DNA from: DATIJJ01 sp039936115
GTDB taxonomy: Bacteria > Pseudomonadota > Gammaproteobacteria > DSM-16500
DNA: 34,486 nt
NCBI GenBank assembly: GCA_039936115.1
Contig: JBDTIZ010000180.1
Coordinates: 1 to 34,486 of the forward strand
Direction of reading: 5' to 3'
The notes beneath the pieces are model-generated. The model did no database searches and had not been told where the DNA came from. It was given only the letters and a program-made list of their open reading frames with translations. The first letter of the stretch is position 1. The number at the start of each line of letters is the position of its first letter. Below are positions 1-7,911 of the stretch, piece by piece. Made by a program: the position numbers and the translations under genes.

Positions 1-32
1 TGTCTTGTCGCTTTTAAAAAAAGAAACAACGT

Positions 33-1904
33 TTAAGGGTGGCTTACGCAGAAAACAACGTAACGCATTGATGGATAACAGGTATCTAAACCGCATTCTG
101 GCTGGAATTTAGATGCGTTTGCCCTGCAATTGCTCCGAGGTTTACAAGTATCTTCTTGCAACGGATCCTGACTTTGCGTCGCAGTCTGCTTGCCAAATAA
201 AGTCAGCTGACTAGCAAGTGTTGGGATGCTTGGTTCATATTCTTTTTTTGTGGCAATTAATAAGCTTACTAATGCTAAATGATTTTTTTGGGTAGCAATT
301 TTTAATAATTCAGCCTGCCCAACCAAAAATAAATTAGGATTCACATGATGTATGTGCTTAATAATAGCCATATCTAATTCTTCCACATCGACTAACTTAT
401 GTATAATTGTTTGACCTTTAGCATCACGATAATTTTGAGTATATTGACCAAATGAGCTTGCTAAAAAAGCAGGTATTTCTTCGACGGTTAAGTTTCGTAA
501 TAACCAATAAGAAAATGTGACAAAATATTTTTTTAGTTCAGGAGTGATAAATTCTTCAGAACTCATAAGAATGTCAAATCCTGTTTCTTTACTATCATTT
601 TCTGTGATGAGTGCCTTTGCTATGCTTCCGCGAATTTTTGGAGATTTTGTTAAATCAAATAAGTGAGGCAAATACTCTAAGGTTGAGTCAAATAAAATGA
701 ATACGCCTAGACACGTATCATTATTCGAATCCAGTCTTGAGAAACTTTCAGCAAAAGCACTTTGTAGCTCAACATCCGTTTTTACTAAATCAAAAAAACC
801 AGGCAATAAGTCAGGTAAATGTATCATCATATAATCAAGAAGATTACTTTTTGTTTCAGTTTGTTTCGCTAAATTTTGGGTAAATACAGAACGAATTTGT
901 GAATTTGTTTGGCCTAGTTCTATTAGTTTAGACAGGGATTTCTTTGAATAATTGGCCAGCCCATAAAGTTTAGTCCATTGATACTCGTCTTGAACAGAAA
1001 GCATTCGAACCAGATTTGCGGAAATATGCTCACTATCTTTGTGATGCTCAATAACTTGCGCAAGCAAATCAGGTGTGTAGCGTAACATTGTGAATAATCC
1101 ATCGTCTCCCAGACAACTTGTATGCATTAAATCTGCTTGCTTTATTTCCTGTAAGAGACCTGCAGAATTTAGTTTGAGTGTAGGTTCAATAAATGATGCG
1201 CATTCTATTTTTATCTTTACGCCAAGGTTATAAATTTCATAAGCCAAATCAAGTGTATCAGTGTGTTTAAAAATACTTGGCTTTCCACTCGTATCATTAC
1301 AATCGCGAAAGTACCAACAATTATCCGTTAAATTAAAATGAAGAGAACAAGCGTGATCTCCAAAATGCGTTAAGCAAATTGATTTTGCTATGACTTCGCG
1401 ATTATCATCAAGGAGTCGTTGTAGCATTTTAGGTTCAAAGTGGCCTGCGATAGCGTCATGACTTTGAATAGTTTTAATTTCACCCTTCATAATAATTTTA
1501 AAAATACCGCGGATATCTGCATTATTAGGTTGTAAAAAATCGTCTTGGTCAACACGGTTGGCTGCAAAAGGGAATTGTCTTATACTTGCACCGGCATAAT
1601 TACGAAATACATAACGCATACTGAGTTGAAAAACTTCTTCGACGGTAAGATTGTTTTCTTTATCACATACATTTTGTAATGAAGCTTCAGTACCATCCCA
1701 GTCTGCTACCCAACCTTTTACTTCATCCCACCAAGTGGATTTTTCTATAAAAGCCATCACGCTATCGCAAATAGCAAAGCCGTAGCAAAGACCATTGTCC
1801 CGGTCCGTTAAATAATCAGCTAATTGCGTTTTCTCAGGAAACTGTAGCCGTAAATAGGCTGAAAATTGATTCATGAGTTTAGTTTGGGCACGTGAGACAG
1901 GCAT
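33..1904 (-). CDS. Predicted papain-fold (C58/YopT-like) cysteine protease, effector-like
   Basis: No close named homolog is recognised. Numbering from a GTG at 1913, the N-terminal third carries a possible Cys-His-Asp triad. The Cys lies in DNGLCYGFAICD (C43), the His in GDHACSLHF (H187), and the Asp in YFRDCNDTSG (D204). The order, the 17-residue His-to-Asp spacing and the aromatic residues before the Asp resemble YopT/AvrPphB-type peptidases. The remaining ~400 residues look alpha-helical, and the last ~35 are cysteine-rich. The ATG at 1904 (codon 4) is preferred to the GTG because GACGAG lies about 8 nt before it; the signal is weak. The gene is divergent from the one at 2165 and has a PmrA-like box and TATAAT upstream. 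A host-directed effector role is inferred; the fold is inferred from motif pattern only. Confidence 0.6.
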   Translation of the reverse strand: MPVSRAQTKLMNQFSAYLRLQFPEKTQLADYLTDRDNGLCYGFAICDSVMAFIEKSTWWDEVKGWVADWDGTEASLQNVCDKENNLTVEEVFQLSMRYVFRNYAGASIRQFPFAANRVDQDDFLQPNNADIRGIFKIIMKGEIKTIQSHDAIAGHFEPKMLQRLLDDNREVIAKSICLTHFGDHACSLHFNLTDNCWYFRDCNDTSGKPSIFKHTDTLDLAYEIYNLGVKIKIECASFIEPTLKLNSAGLLQEIKQADLMHTSCLGDDGLFTMLRYTPDLLAQVIEHHKDSEHISANLVRMLSVQDEYQWTKLYGLANYSKKSLSKLIELGQTNSQIRSVFTQNLAKQTETKSNLLDYMMIHLPDLLPGFFDLVKTDVELQSAFAESFSRLDSNNDTCLGVFILFDSTLEYLPHLFDLTKSPKIRGSIAKALITENDSKETGFDILMSSEEFITPELKKYFVTFSYWLLRNLTVEEIPAFLASSFGQYTQNYRDAKGQTIIHKLVDVEELDMAIIKHIHHVNPNLFLVGQAELLKIATQKNHLALVSLLIATKKEYEPSIPTLASQLTLFGKQTATQSQDPLQEDTCKPRSNCRANASKFQPECGLDTCYPSMRYVVFCVSHP

Positions 1905-1936
1905 TTTGATCACTCGTCTTGTTTATAACAGAAGAT

Positions 1937-1969
1937 ATTATATAACCTACTGATTAAGACAATCTTAAC
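1937..1969 (-). promoter_or_regulatory. PmrA-like box plus -10 for the minus-strand protease-like gene
   Basis: Read on the minus strand, GTTAAG (1964-1969), five bases, then CTTAAT (1953-1958) form a direct repeat with an 11-bp period. Ten bases further is TATAAT (1937-1942). PmrA boxes in Legionella and Coxiella are tandem cTTAATatT half-sites with the same 11-bp period, and the first half-site here reads gTTAAGatT. The box occupies the -35 position, as expected for a response-regulator activator. Binding by PmrA is inferred. Confidence 0.6.
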
Positions 1970-2074
1970 AGGGAGCGCTCCGGTGATGTGCGCCCAACGT
2001 TTAATACCGATAATTTTCCTTAAATATCCTGTACTTACCGAATAACATAAAAAAATAAGGAAAATCATTAGAGT

Positions 2075-2107
2075 GTTAAGTTTTCTTTAAGCAAAAACTT
2101 GTAAAAT
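2075..2107 (+). promoter_or_regulatory. PmrA-like box plus -10 for the repeat-protein gene
   Basis: GTTAAG (2075-2080), five bases, TTTAAG (2086-2091), ten bases, then TAAAAT (2102-2107). Half-site period and distance to the -10 are identical to those of the divergent box at 1937-1969, which makes chance less likely. The predicted start at 2165 is 57 nt downstream of the -10. Confidence 0.55.
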
Positions 2108-2164
2108 ATCAAGACTCTTCAAATGTATCTTGAAGATAAAAAATATTATAAAACGAGGTTAGTC

Positions 2165-4270
2165 ATGCAAGCGCTGCAGCAACTAAAAATATTACACCAG
2201 ATAATATTACAAATCCCATGCATAAACGCAGAAATAAATACTGCAGATAGTAAACTTCTGCTGCAGAATTTTGGCAAAAGATTTCTAACTATAGCGAACG
2301 GATGTAATGATAAGCAATTATTAACATTTGTTAGCAGTGTTACCAAGCATTGTAATCATGTTGCAGAAAAAGCAAAAAAGGCAGAATCTCATTTAAGAAG
2401 TTATACGGATATTATTGATGCTTCTTCGGATGAAGAAAAACCTAATGACGTCGATAAGCTACACGTTACTCTTAAAAAGCAACTATTTTTTGCTTGTCAA
2501 TTAGATATTCTCTCTATTTTTAGTGGAACTCCTGTCATGATAGAGAAATGGGAAAATACTCTCTTAAATGATATTTTTATTAAACCAAAGCTAAAGAAAT
2601 TGCTAGAAATTATAATGGAACCCTCGTTTTTTCAGAAAAAAGAAAATAATGAAACACAAGAAGAAAAGAGAGCTGAAGGTACCGTAGCAGAAATAAGTAT
2701 AGAAACAGAATCCAAAAGAAATGAACAAGCAGAATCAGAAGAATTTAAAGAAACATCTCGTCAGTCTTTGCTTGATGAGTTTGCCAGCAAATTTACAGAA
2801 TTGACTTGCCAGCAACTTAGCCTTGAAAAATTACAATCGTTAATTGCTAGCGTTGAAGAACATTGTAAAGATGTTGTTGAGGTTGCAAAAAAAGCTATAC
2901 ACCTTTTAAAAAATTATTCTAGCCTGGTTGAAATTTCCTCGCATGAAAAACAACTTATTCTCGCTTATCAAGACGATATTCTATGTGTTTTTAGAGCGAA
3001 AAAAACGCCTGAGATGATGGAACAATGGGGACATACAGTATTAAGAGATGATATCATTAGAACACAGTTAAAAGAAATTTTAAATATTTTGCTTAAATTA
3101 TCAATGTTACAAAATAATATAAATCATCTAGCATGCGGGGAAAATAAGACTGAGAATGATGCAAGGCAAATTGCAGATGAGGAAGCTCTGCGTAATGAAT
3201 TTAGGGAAAAGTTTAAAGTAGTTGCCCACTGTACAAATGAAGAATTGCAGAAGTTTGCTGATCAAATTAGAGCACACTACGAAAATATTATTGCTAGAAA
3301 TGATTCATCAGATATTAGCGCAGAAAGATCTACTCCAGTGGCCCGGGATTTAAAAAGCACATTAAATGCTCTCCGTAAAATTATTGCATTAAAAAGAGAA
3401 ATTGACAGCTATTTACCGAAATCAAATGATGTTCTCATAGGCAGTGATAATGCCGCGAAAATTCGTAAAAGGTTTAAAAAAATTCTTACGCAAGAAGACT
3501 CAATTCCACGGCTTAAAGCGTATGTGACTGTAATAGCTATGCTGTCTAAAGTTGGTAAATTACAACTTAAAAATAATAAAAAAGAAAAGAAAAAAATGAA
3601 AATAAAACCTAAGCTTGAATTAAAAAAGGCGACAACAGCACGTATTCTATCGAGTATAGAGCAAGAGCCGTTTGATGTTAAAATCGCCCGCATTTGTGAC
3701 CAATCTCGCGAGTTAATCAGAGATCTGAAACGTGTAGGTTGTTTTGAACAAAAGGCCATTAGTGAAGTCAAGACAGAACTCAGTGAAGCATATGATAAGG
3801 CAATTGCTTCCAAAACAATATCAAGTATGAAAGCGTGTTATTTAAAACAATTTTCAGACAAATTGGAGTTACTTGCTAAGAAGGGTAGTGAGCTAGTTGA
3901 AATGATGAAAGAATTTACTAAAACAAATGAAATTGACCTCGTTAAAAAAGAATTACACTTCGCGTACGAGCAAGCTAAGGTTAACGAAAGCGTGAAATTG
4001 ATAAACGAATTCATCGAAAAATATAGAAAAATTTATAATGAACAGCAGCTAAAGATGCTTAAACAGCAAGCTTTGCAGATAATCAGTAATATGAAACTGT
4101 GTAAACATCCTTGCGAGGATATTGAAGCAGTTAAAGAAAAACTACAAACGGCATACAATAAGGCTTGTACTACCTATAGTACTGAAGAGATGGAAAAACT
4201 GATACAAGAATATAATAGGGATCTAGACAAAAATTCAATAGACTCAGTCAACACCAAGTTAATGCGCTAG
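2165..4270 (+). CDS. Helical repeat protein, effector-like, function unknown
   Basis: Unrecognised 701-residue, Lys/Glu-rich, probably all-helical protein with no signal peptide or membrane segment. The ATG at 2165 is chosen over one at 2123 because GAGG sits 7 nt before it; the earlier ATG has no ribosome site. Numbering from 2123, residues ~45-171 and ~214-330 are a diverged tandem duplication sharing a blocks order of F-x-x-L-T, a helix ending in HC, AKKA, then LxILxxF and a W-x-x-T-x-L segment. A partial third copy begins near 354. A second repeat of ~65 residues occurs three times from ~546 to 700, each with a core like KTELSEAYDKA, KKELHFAYEQAK or KEKLQTAYNKA. A Lys-rich stretch (485-502) separates the two repeat types. 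The shared divergent promoter region suggests co-regulation with the protease-like gene; an effector role is inferred. Confidence 0.7.
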   Translation: MQALQQLKILHQIILQIPCINAEINTADSKLLLQNFGKRFLTIANGCNDKQLLTFVSSVTKHCNHVAEKAKKAESHLRSYTDIIDASSDEEKPNDVDKLHVTLKKQLFFACQLDILSIFSGTPVMIEKWENTLLNDIFIKPKLKKLLEIIMEPSFFQKKENNETQEEKRAEGTVAEISIETESKRNEQAESEEFKETSRQSLLDEFASKFTELTCQQLSLEKLQSLIASVEEHCKDVVEVAKKAIHLLKNYSSLVEISSHEKQLILAYQDDILCVFRAKKTPEMMEQWGHTVLRDDIIRTQLKEILNILLKLSMLQNNINHLACGENKTENDARQIADEEALRNEFREKFKVVAHCTNEELQKFADQIRAHYENIIARNDSSDISAERSTPVARDLKSTLNALRKIIALKREIDSYLPKSNDVLIGSDNAAKIRKRFKKILTQEDSIPRLKAYVTVIAMLSKVGKLQLKNNKKEKKKMKIKPKLELKKATTARILSSIEQEPFDVKIARICDQSRELIRDLKRVGCFEQKAISEVKTELSEAYDKAIASKTISSMKACYLKQFSDKLELLAKKGSELVEMMKEFTKTNEIDLVKKELHFAYEQAKVNESVKLINEFIEKYRKIYNEQQLKMLKQQALQIISNMKLCKHPCEDIEAVKEKLQTAYNKACTTYSTEEMEKLIQEYNRDLDKNSIDSVNTKLMR

Positions 4271-4425
4271 TAAACAAAATAAAGAGCAATTGCTATAATG
4301 CTATTTAACTTTTTGCATACATTCCCTGTATTTTATAGTGCGTAGGTTCTATTTTGGACAACACTCAAAAAACATGCCACTAAAAAATAATTCTATCATA
4401 GATTCCCTCGTCGTTGCTCTTGCCC

Positions 4426-4519
4426 ATGCTTTTGTAGGGGCGAACCTATGTGTTCGCCCAGAGGTGCCAATTCGAAGCTTAGCAAGGGCGAACACATAGG
4501 TTCGCCCCTACAAAAGCAT
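4426..4519. repeat. Perfect 34-bp inverted repeat (REP/MITE-like)
   Basis: The left arm (4426-4459) and right arm (4486-4519) are exact reverse complements over 34 bp around a 26-nt loop. Each arm contains the core TAGGGGCGAACCTAT. A degenerate relative lies at 21256-21295, so this is a dispersed family. No T-run follows on the plus strand, so a terminator role for the upstream gene is uncertain. Confidence 0.85.
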
Positions 4520-4642
4520 AAAAAAACATTATTGTGTTGTAATTGGAGTTAGGGTGAGTTGCATTTAATATTTGAATCCTCGGTCTCCCTTATGCTTGTA
4601 ATTGCCAGTAATTTTCCTTACTAGAAATGTTTTTCTTCATGC

Positions 4643-4669
4643 GGGGGCGGGTTCCACTAATAAGTGCAC
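4643..4669. repeat. Possible solo IS30-type terminal repeat
   Basis: The sequence GGGGGCGGGTTCCACTAATA followed by AGTGCAC resembles 6041-6067 in the same orientation (gggggcGtggAttcaAgtGataagtgcg). A complete element would carry its two ends in opposite orientation. This copy is therefore probably a leftover of a separate or rearranged element. Confidence 0.4.
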
Positions 4670-4790
4670 AGAAAGTTTTTATCATTTTTCTTCATATTTA
4701 GCAAAGTTAAGTTATTATCTTCCTAACTTCAGGATTACATTATAATCATCAGTTATTTTTGCTTGTAACTCTAAAATAGAGGCAAATAGA

Positions 4791-5258
4791 TTAAGGTCGC
4801 ATCCTTAACCTGGGTCTCTGCTCCATATCGTTATCTTTTAATAATGTTAGTTGTCTAGTTAATTCTTTAGACTTTTCTGAGAGAGCCTCATTTTGTGGCA
4901 AATTCGGAACTGGATCATTTTCCGCATAGCTTAAAACAGTGTTTATCAAATCTCTAAATCCATCAACCTTAAGAAAAGCTATACTGATTTGTGCACAACG
5001 ATCAAGAATAGAGCCAAATGAGATTAAATTTTGATTAGTATTTTGGCTCATTGCTCTGTCTATTTGCTTTATTTCATTTTCTAGGCGCTCACATTCCTCA
5101 TGATTTCCAGCCATATTAATATTTTGTTCCGGCTTCACCTCTAGTCGGCGAGGATTTGGAACAAAAAAACTGTATTTACTGAACATAAAGCATCCTGGTG
5201 GCTTATAAAAGAGCATGTTATCACTTTTTTGTCCAAAAATAAACCTGGTCTTTCTCAT
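4791..5258 (-). CDS. Small hypothetical protein
   Basis: A 155-residue open frame with no recognised domain. The N-terminal 45 residues are aromatic and basic. The middle (residues ~50-75) is a short Glu-rich helix, LENEIKQIDRAM. The C-terminus is another charged helix ending in an Arg-rich tail. No good ribosome site precedes the ATG at 5258. An internal ATG at codon 49 (MAGNHEECERL) is an alternative that would leave 107 residues. It lies next to a decayed insertion sequence and could be a small gene or a gene fragment. Confidence 0.4.
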   Translation of the reverse strand: MRKTRFIFGQKSDNMLFYKPPGCFMFSKYSFFVPNPRRLEVKPEQNINMAGNHEECERLENEIKQIDRAMSQNTNQNLISFGSILDRCAQISIAFLKVDGFRDLINTVLSYAENDPVPNLPQNEALSEKSKELTRQLTLLKDNDMEQRPRLRMRP

Positions 5259-5277
5259 CGGAGATTAAATTAACCCT

Positions 5278-5951
5278 TTAATATTTTGTGAAAATTTCAT
5301 TTGGAGTCGAATATCCTAAGCTTTTTCTTGGTCTATTATTTAATGCGTCCATAATCACCTCCAAGTCAGCATCTGTTATCTCTGTAAAGCTTGATCCTTT
5401 TTTTAAATATTGTCTAACTAACCCATTTGTATTTTCATTTAGTCCACGCTCCCAAGATGAATATGGATGCGCAAAATAAAATTCTGCGCACAACTCCGTT
5501 CCTCAATAATTTTAGGTCTTTCATCTATGAGCTGGTGACGCAAATTTAAATATAACTTTCCGCCTTTCTTTTTGTCTCTTAAAATAAACTGGTAAATCCA
5601 CTCTTTACCGATTGAAAATAATTGATGCTTCTTGGCATAGCCGCTGATTTGATCGGGGTTCCATTTTTGTTGAAGTTTTTCACGGATAAAACTTTTTGCC
5701 TCGTTTGTTAATTTCACTTTCTTTTTCTTTTCTCTGTGCTTTTGGTCTGCGAAAGCTTGTGCATAATCAGGTTTATATTGCCATGAACCCAACTGAGTCC
5801 TTACAAAAATTATATGTCGGCTTAATTCGCGACTAATTGTAGATTGGCGCAGGCCAATTTCTTTTGCTATATCGGCTTGCTTATATCCGGCTTTCCAAAA
5901 TGCAAGAATTTTACAACGTCTCAAGTAATTCAGATGCTTGCATCCCAACAT
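5278..5951 (-). pseudogene. IS30-family transposase, internally deleted and frameshifted
   Basis: Transposase remnant in two frames. The 5' part (5951 to ~5495) gives an IS30-type N-terminus with a helix-turn-helix, KQADIAKEIGLRQSTISREL, and runs to the usual RPKIIEERS segment. The 3' part (~5493 to 5278) resumes in another frame with the IS30 C-terminus FYFAHPYSSWERGLNENTNG and ends NNRPRKSLGYSTPNEIF. Between them the usual ~110 residues containing the first two catalytic Asp residues are missing, leaving only the Glu of SSWERG. AGGAG precedes the start. A typical IS30 transposase has 320-380 residues; only ~225 remain, so it cannot be active. The tail of the upstream frame past the junction is out of frame and not meaningful. 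Confidence 0.9.
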
Positions 5952-6040
5952 TTCCCACTCCTATAATTAAGCGGCAAATTTTAACAAACTATCGACTAAT
6001 TAATAGTCAAAATATGCGCTTATTAGTGGGATTCACTGGG

Positions 6041-6067
6041 GGCGTGGATTCAAGTGATAAGTGCGTG
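6041..6067. repeat. Putative 5' terminal inverted repeat of the IS30 remnant
   Basis: GGCGTGGATTCAAGTGATAA followed by GTGCGTG ends about 115 bp upstream of the transposase start and is oriented as an outer end. It pairs imperfectly with GCGCTTATTAGTGGGATTCA at 6016-6035, forming a ~50-bp palindrome. No matching opposite end is visible just beyond 5278, so the 3' end of the element appears lost. Confidence 0.4.
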
Positions 6068-6277
6068 CTCGCTTTGCATCATTTATATTAGTAGCCCACC
6101 AATTTAGTTTAAGCAAAGGACGATACTAAATTGAAGCTTTCTAATAATGCGATACCTATCCTTATTTTGATTTACACGTTATTGGAATAAGTACTACGAA
6201 CTCCGTCAAAACAACTGTTAGAATATCTGAATACCTCGGTTACAACACCTAATTTATTATTTATAGAAGTACCTGCA

Positions 6278-7645
6278 ATGAATAGTATAAAAATTATCAA
6301 ATCTTTATCCCTAAAAAATGATTTCAGCCCTTTATTGAAATTAGCCATCCCGTTGATTATCACGACTGTCGTTCAATCCGGTGTTACTTTTTTGGGAAAT
6401 ACTTTTCTCGCTCATTTAAGTGAACAAGCGTTTGCTGCTGGCGCATTAGTAAGCTGGCTTTTTTTCACTTTAATTAATTTATTATTGGGTACATTTAATG
6501 CCGTTAATATTCTCGTTGCTCATAAATTTGGTGAAAATGATCATCGGGGTATTTCATTAGTGTTACGAGATGGTTTTTTGCTTGCCATGTTACTTATTAT
6601 TCCCACTTTTTTATTATTATGGAATATCTCTTTTATCTGTTCTCTCTTGGGTCAAAAACCTGAATTGATAGCATTAGCCACACTCTATTTGCATGCGTTA
6701 GCGTGGGGATTATTACCAAAATTTATTTTAATGGTGTTATTTGAATTCTTAATTGGTCTAGGTCACACTCGCGTGAGTATGTCATTTAACCTCGCTTCCA
6801 TCCCTTTATATATTTTTTTCAGCTATGCGTTGATCTTTGGGAAATTAGGTTTTCCTGAATTAGGTATTGCAGGTGCTGGTTGGGGAATGACCGTTAGTGA
6901 TTGGATTGCGGCAACAATTTTATGTCTCTACATCAACTACAGTCAATCCTATCGGGCTTATGTAAAATCCATATTTACATGGAGTGCACCTTTTTATTTA
7001 TGGGAAATAATCAAGTTAGGTTTACCCATTGGTCTTATGTTTACTATTGAAGTTGGATTTTTCTTTGCGGTGACTTTATTCATGGCTGTTATTAGCATCG
7101 CATCACTTGCTGCTAATCAAATTGTGATGCAATATTTAGGTCTTTTAATAGATATTATTTTATCTCTCGCACAAGCAATGACAGTTCGCATGGGTCATCA
7201 CTTGGGAGCTAATCAACCAAAAATCGCAGAAAGAACGAGTTACGCAGGAATAATCTTATCAACTATTATTATGATCATCATTGCCTTCTTCTATTGGTTC
7301 TCCTCTGATGCATTAATTAGTGTCGATTTTAATTTATATGATCCTCGCAACGCTGAAACCATTTATTTAGCAAAGAAATTTCTTTTTATCGCTGCTTTTT
7401 TTCAAATTCTTGAAGCTATACGAATTGCTTTATTTGGCTCATTACGCGGATTGAAAGATACTCGATTCAGTTTATTCACCTCTATTATTAGCTTCTGGTG
7501 TGTTGCTTTACCCATTGGATGCCTCTTAGCCTTTTGGTTTAAAATAGGCGGCAGCGGTTTTTGGGTAGGTATGGTAATAGGTACGATTTGTAGCGTCCCC
7601 CTACTTTATGGAAGATTTAAACGAAAAATGCGCGCCTACGCTTAA
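6278..7645 (+). CDS. MATE family multidrug/metabolite exporter
   Basis: A 455-residue integral membrane protein of normal length for NorM-type MATE transporters, with about twelve hydrophobic segments in two homologous halves. The N-terminus has the MATE pattern PLIITTVVQSGVTFLGNTFLAHL. Further family signatures are ANQIVMQYLGLLIDIILSLA, beginning the second half, and FGKLGFPELGIAGAGWGM near residues 185-205. It would export cationic or amphipathic compounds across the inner membrane using a Na+ or H+ gradient; the substrate cannot be read from sequence. AGAAG precedes the ATG. It is flanked by the IS remnant and the sensor kinase and shows no close operon partner. Confidence 0.93.
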   Translation: MNSIKIIKSLSLKNDFSPLLKLAIPLIITTVVQSGVTFLGNTFLAHLSEQAFAAGALVSWLFFTLINLLLGTFNAVNILVAHKFGENDHRGISLVLRDGFLLAMLLIIPTFLLLWNISFICSLLGQKPELIALATLYLHALAWGLLPKFILMVLFEFLIGLGHTRVSMSFNLASIPLYIFFSYALIFGKLGFPELGIAGAGWGMTVSDWIAATILCLYINYSQSYRAYVKSIFTWSAPFYLWEIIKLGLPIGLMFTIEVGFFFAVTLFMAVISIASLAANQIVMQYLGLLIDIILSLAQAMTVRMGHHLGANQPKIAERTSYAGIILSTIIMIIIAFFYWFSSDALISVDFNLYDPRNAETIYLAKKFLFIAAFFQILEAIRIALFGSLRGLKDTRFSLFTSIISFWCVALPIGCLLAFWFKIGGSGFWVGMVIGTICSVPLLYGRFKRKMRAYA

Positions 7646-7911
7646 TAGCTTTAGATAAAAGCATATTCCACTCCATTTTTATTTGTAGAAACTTAACCGC
7701 ATCTGTTTATTTGGCGTGCATCAATCAAATCTGATTGCTCCATTGTTACCATTTAATTTTATATTACTCATCATATCTTCTTAATGATTAAACACAGGAT
7801 AATAAGCTGCTTAGATAGACCCAGAGAACTTCCCGATATACTATATAGTAATCAATAGTAATCAGGACATGATTAACTAAAATTATCGCATCACGGATGA
7901 TAGGAATCTCA

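Larger units (their letters stand above)
4271..4790. other. Long non-coding stretch with remnant repeats
   Basis: No convincing coding region is seen in these 520 bases. They contain a perfect 34-bp inverted repeat (4426-4519) and an isolated sequence resembling the IS30-type end at 6041-6067 (4643-4669). The remainder is AT-rich without recognisable features. It looks like an accumulation site for mobile-element debris. Confidence 0.6.

Noticed and set aside
3409..3813. 134-codon frame antisense to the helical repeat gene
   Set aside because: The Ser/Leu/Phe-rich translation is typical of antisense shadow of a Lys/Glu-rich helical gene.
4426..4519. CRISPR-like repeat
   Set aside because: There are only two arms in opposite orientation; no regularly spaced direct repeats.
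5864..6091. Open frame of 75 codons on the plus strand
   Set aside because: It overlaps the start of the IS30 transposase remnant on the opposite strand and reads through its terminal repeat; no homology or ribosome site.
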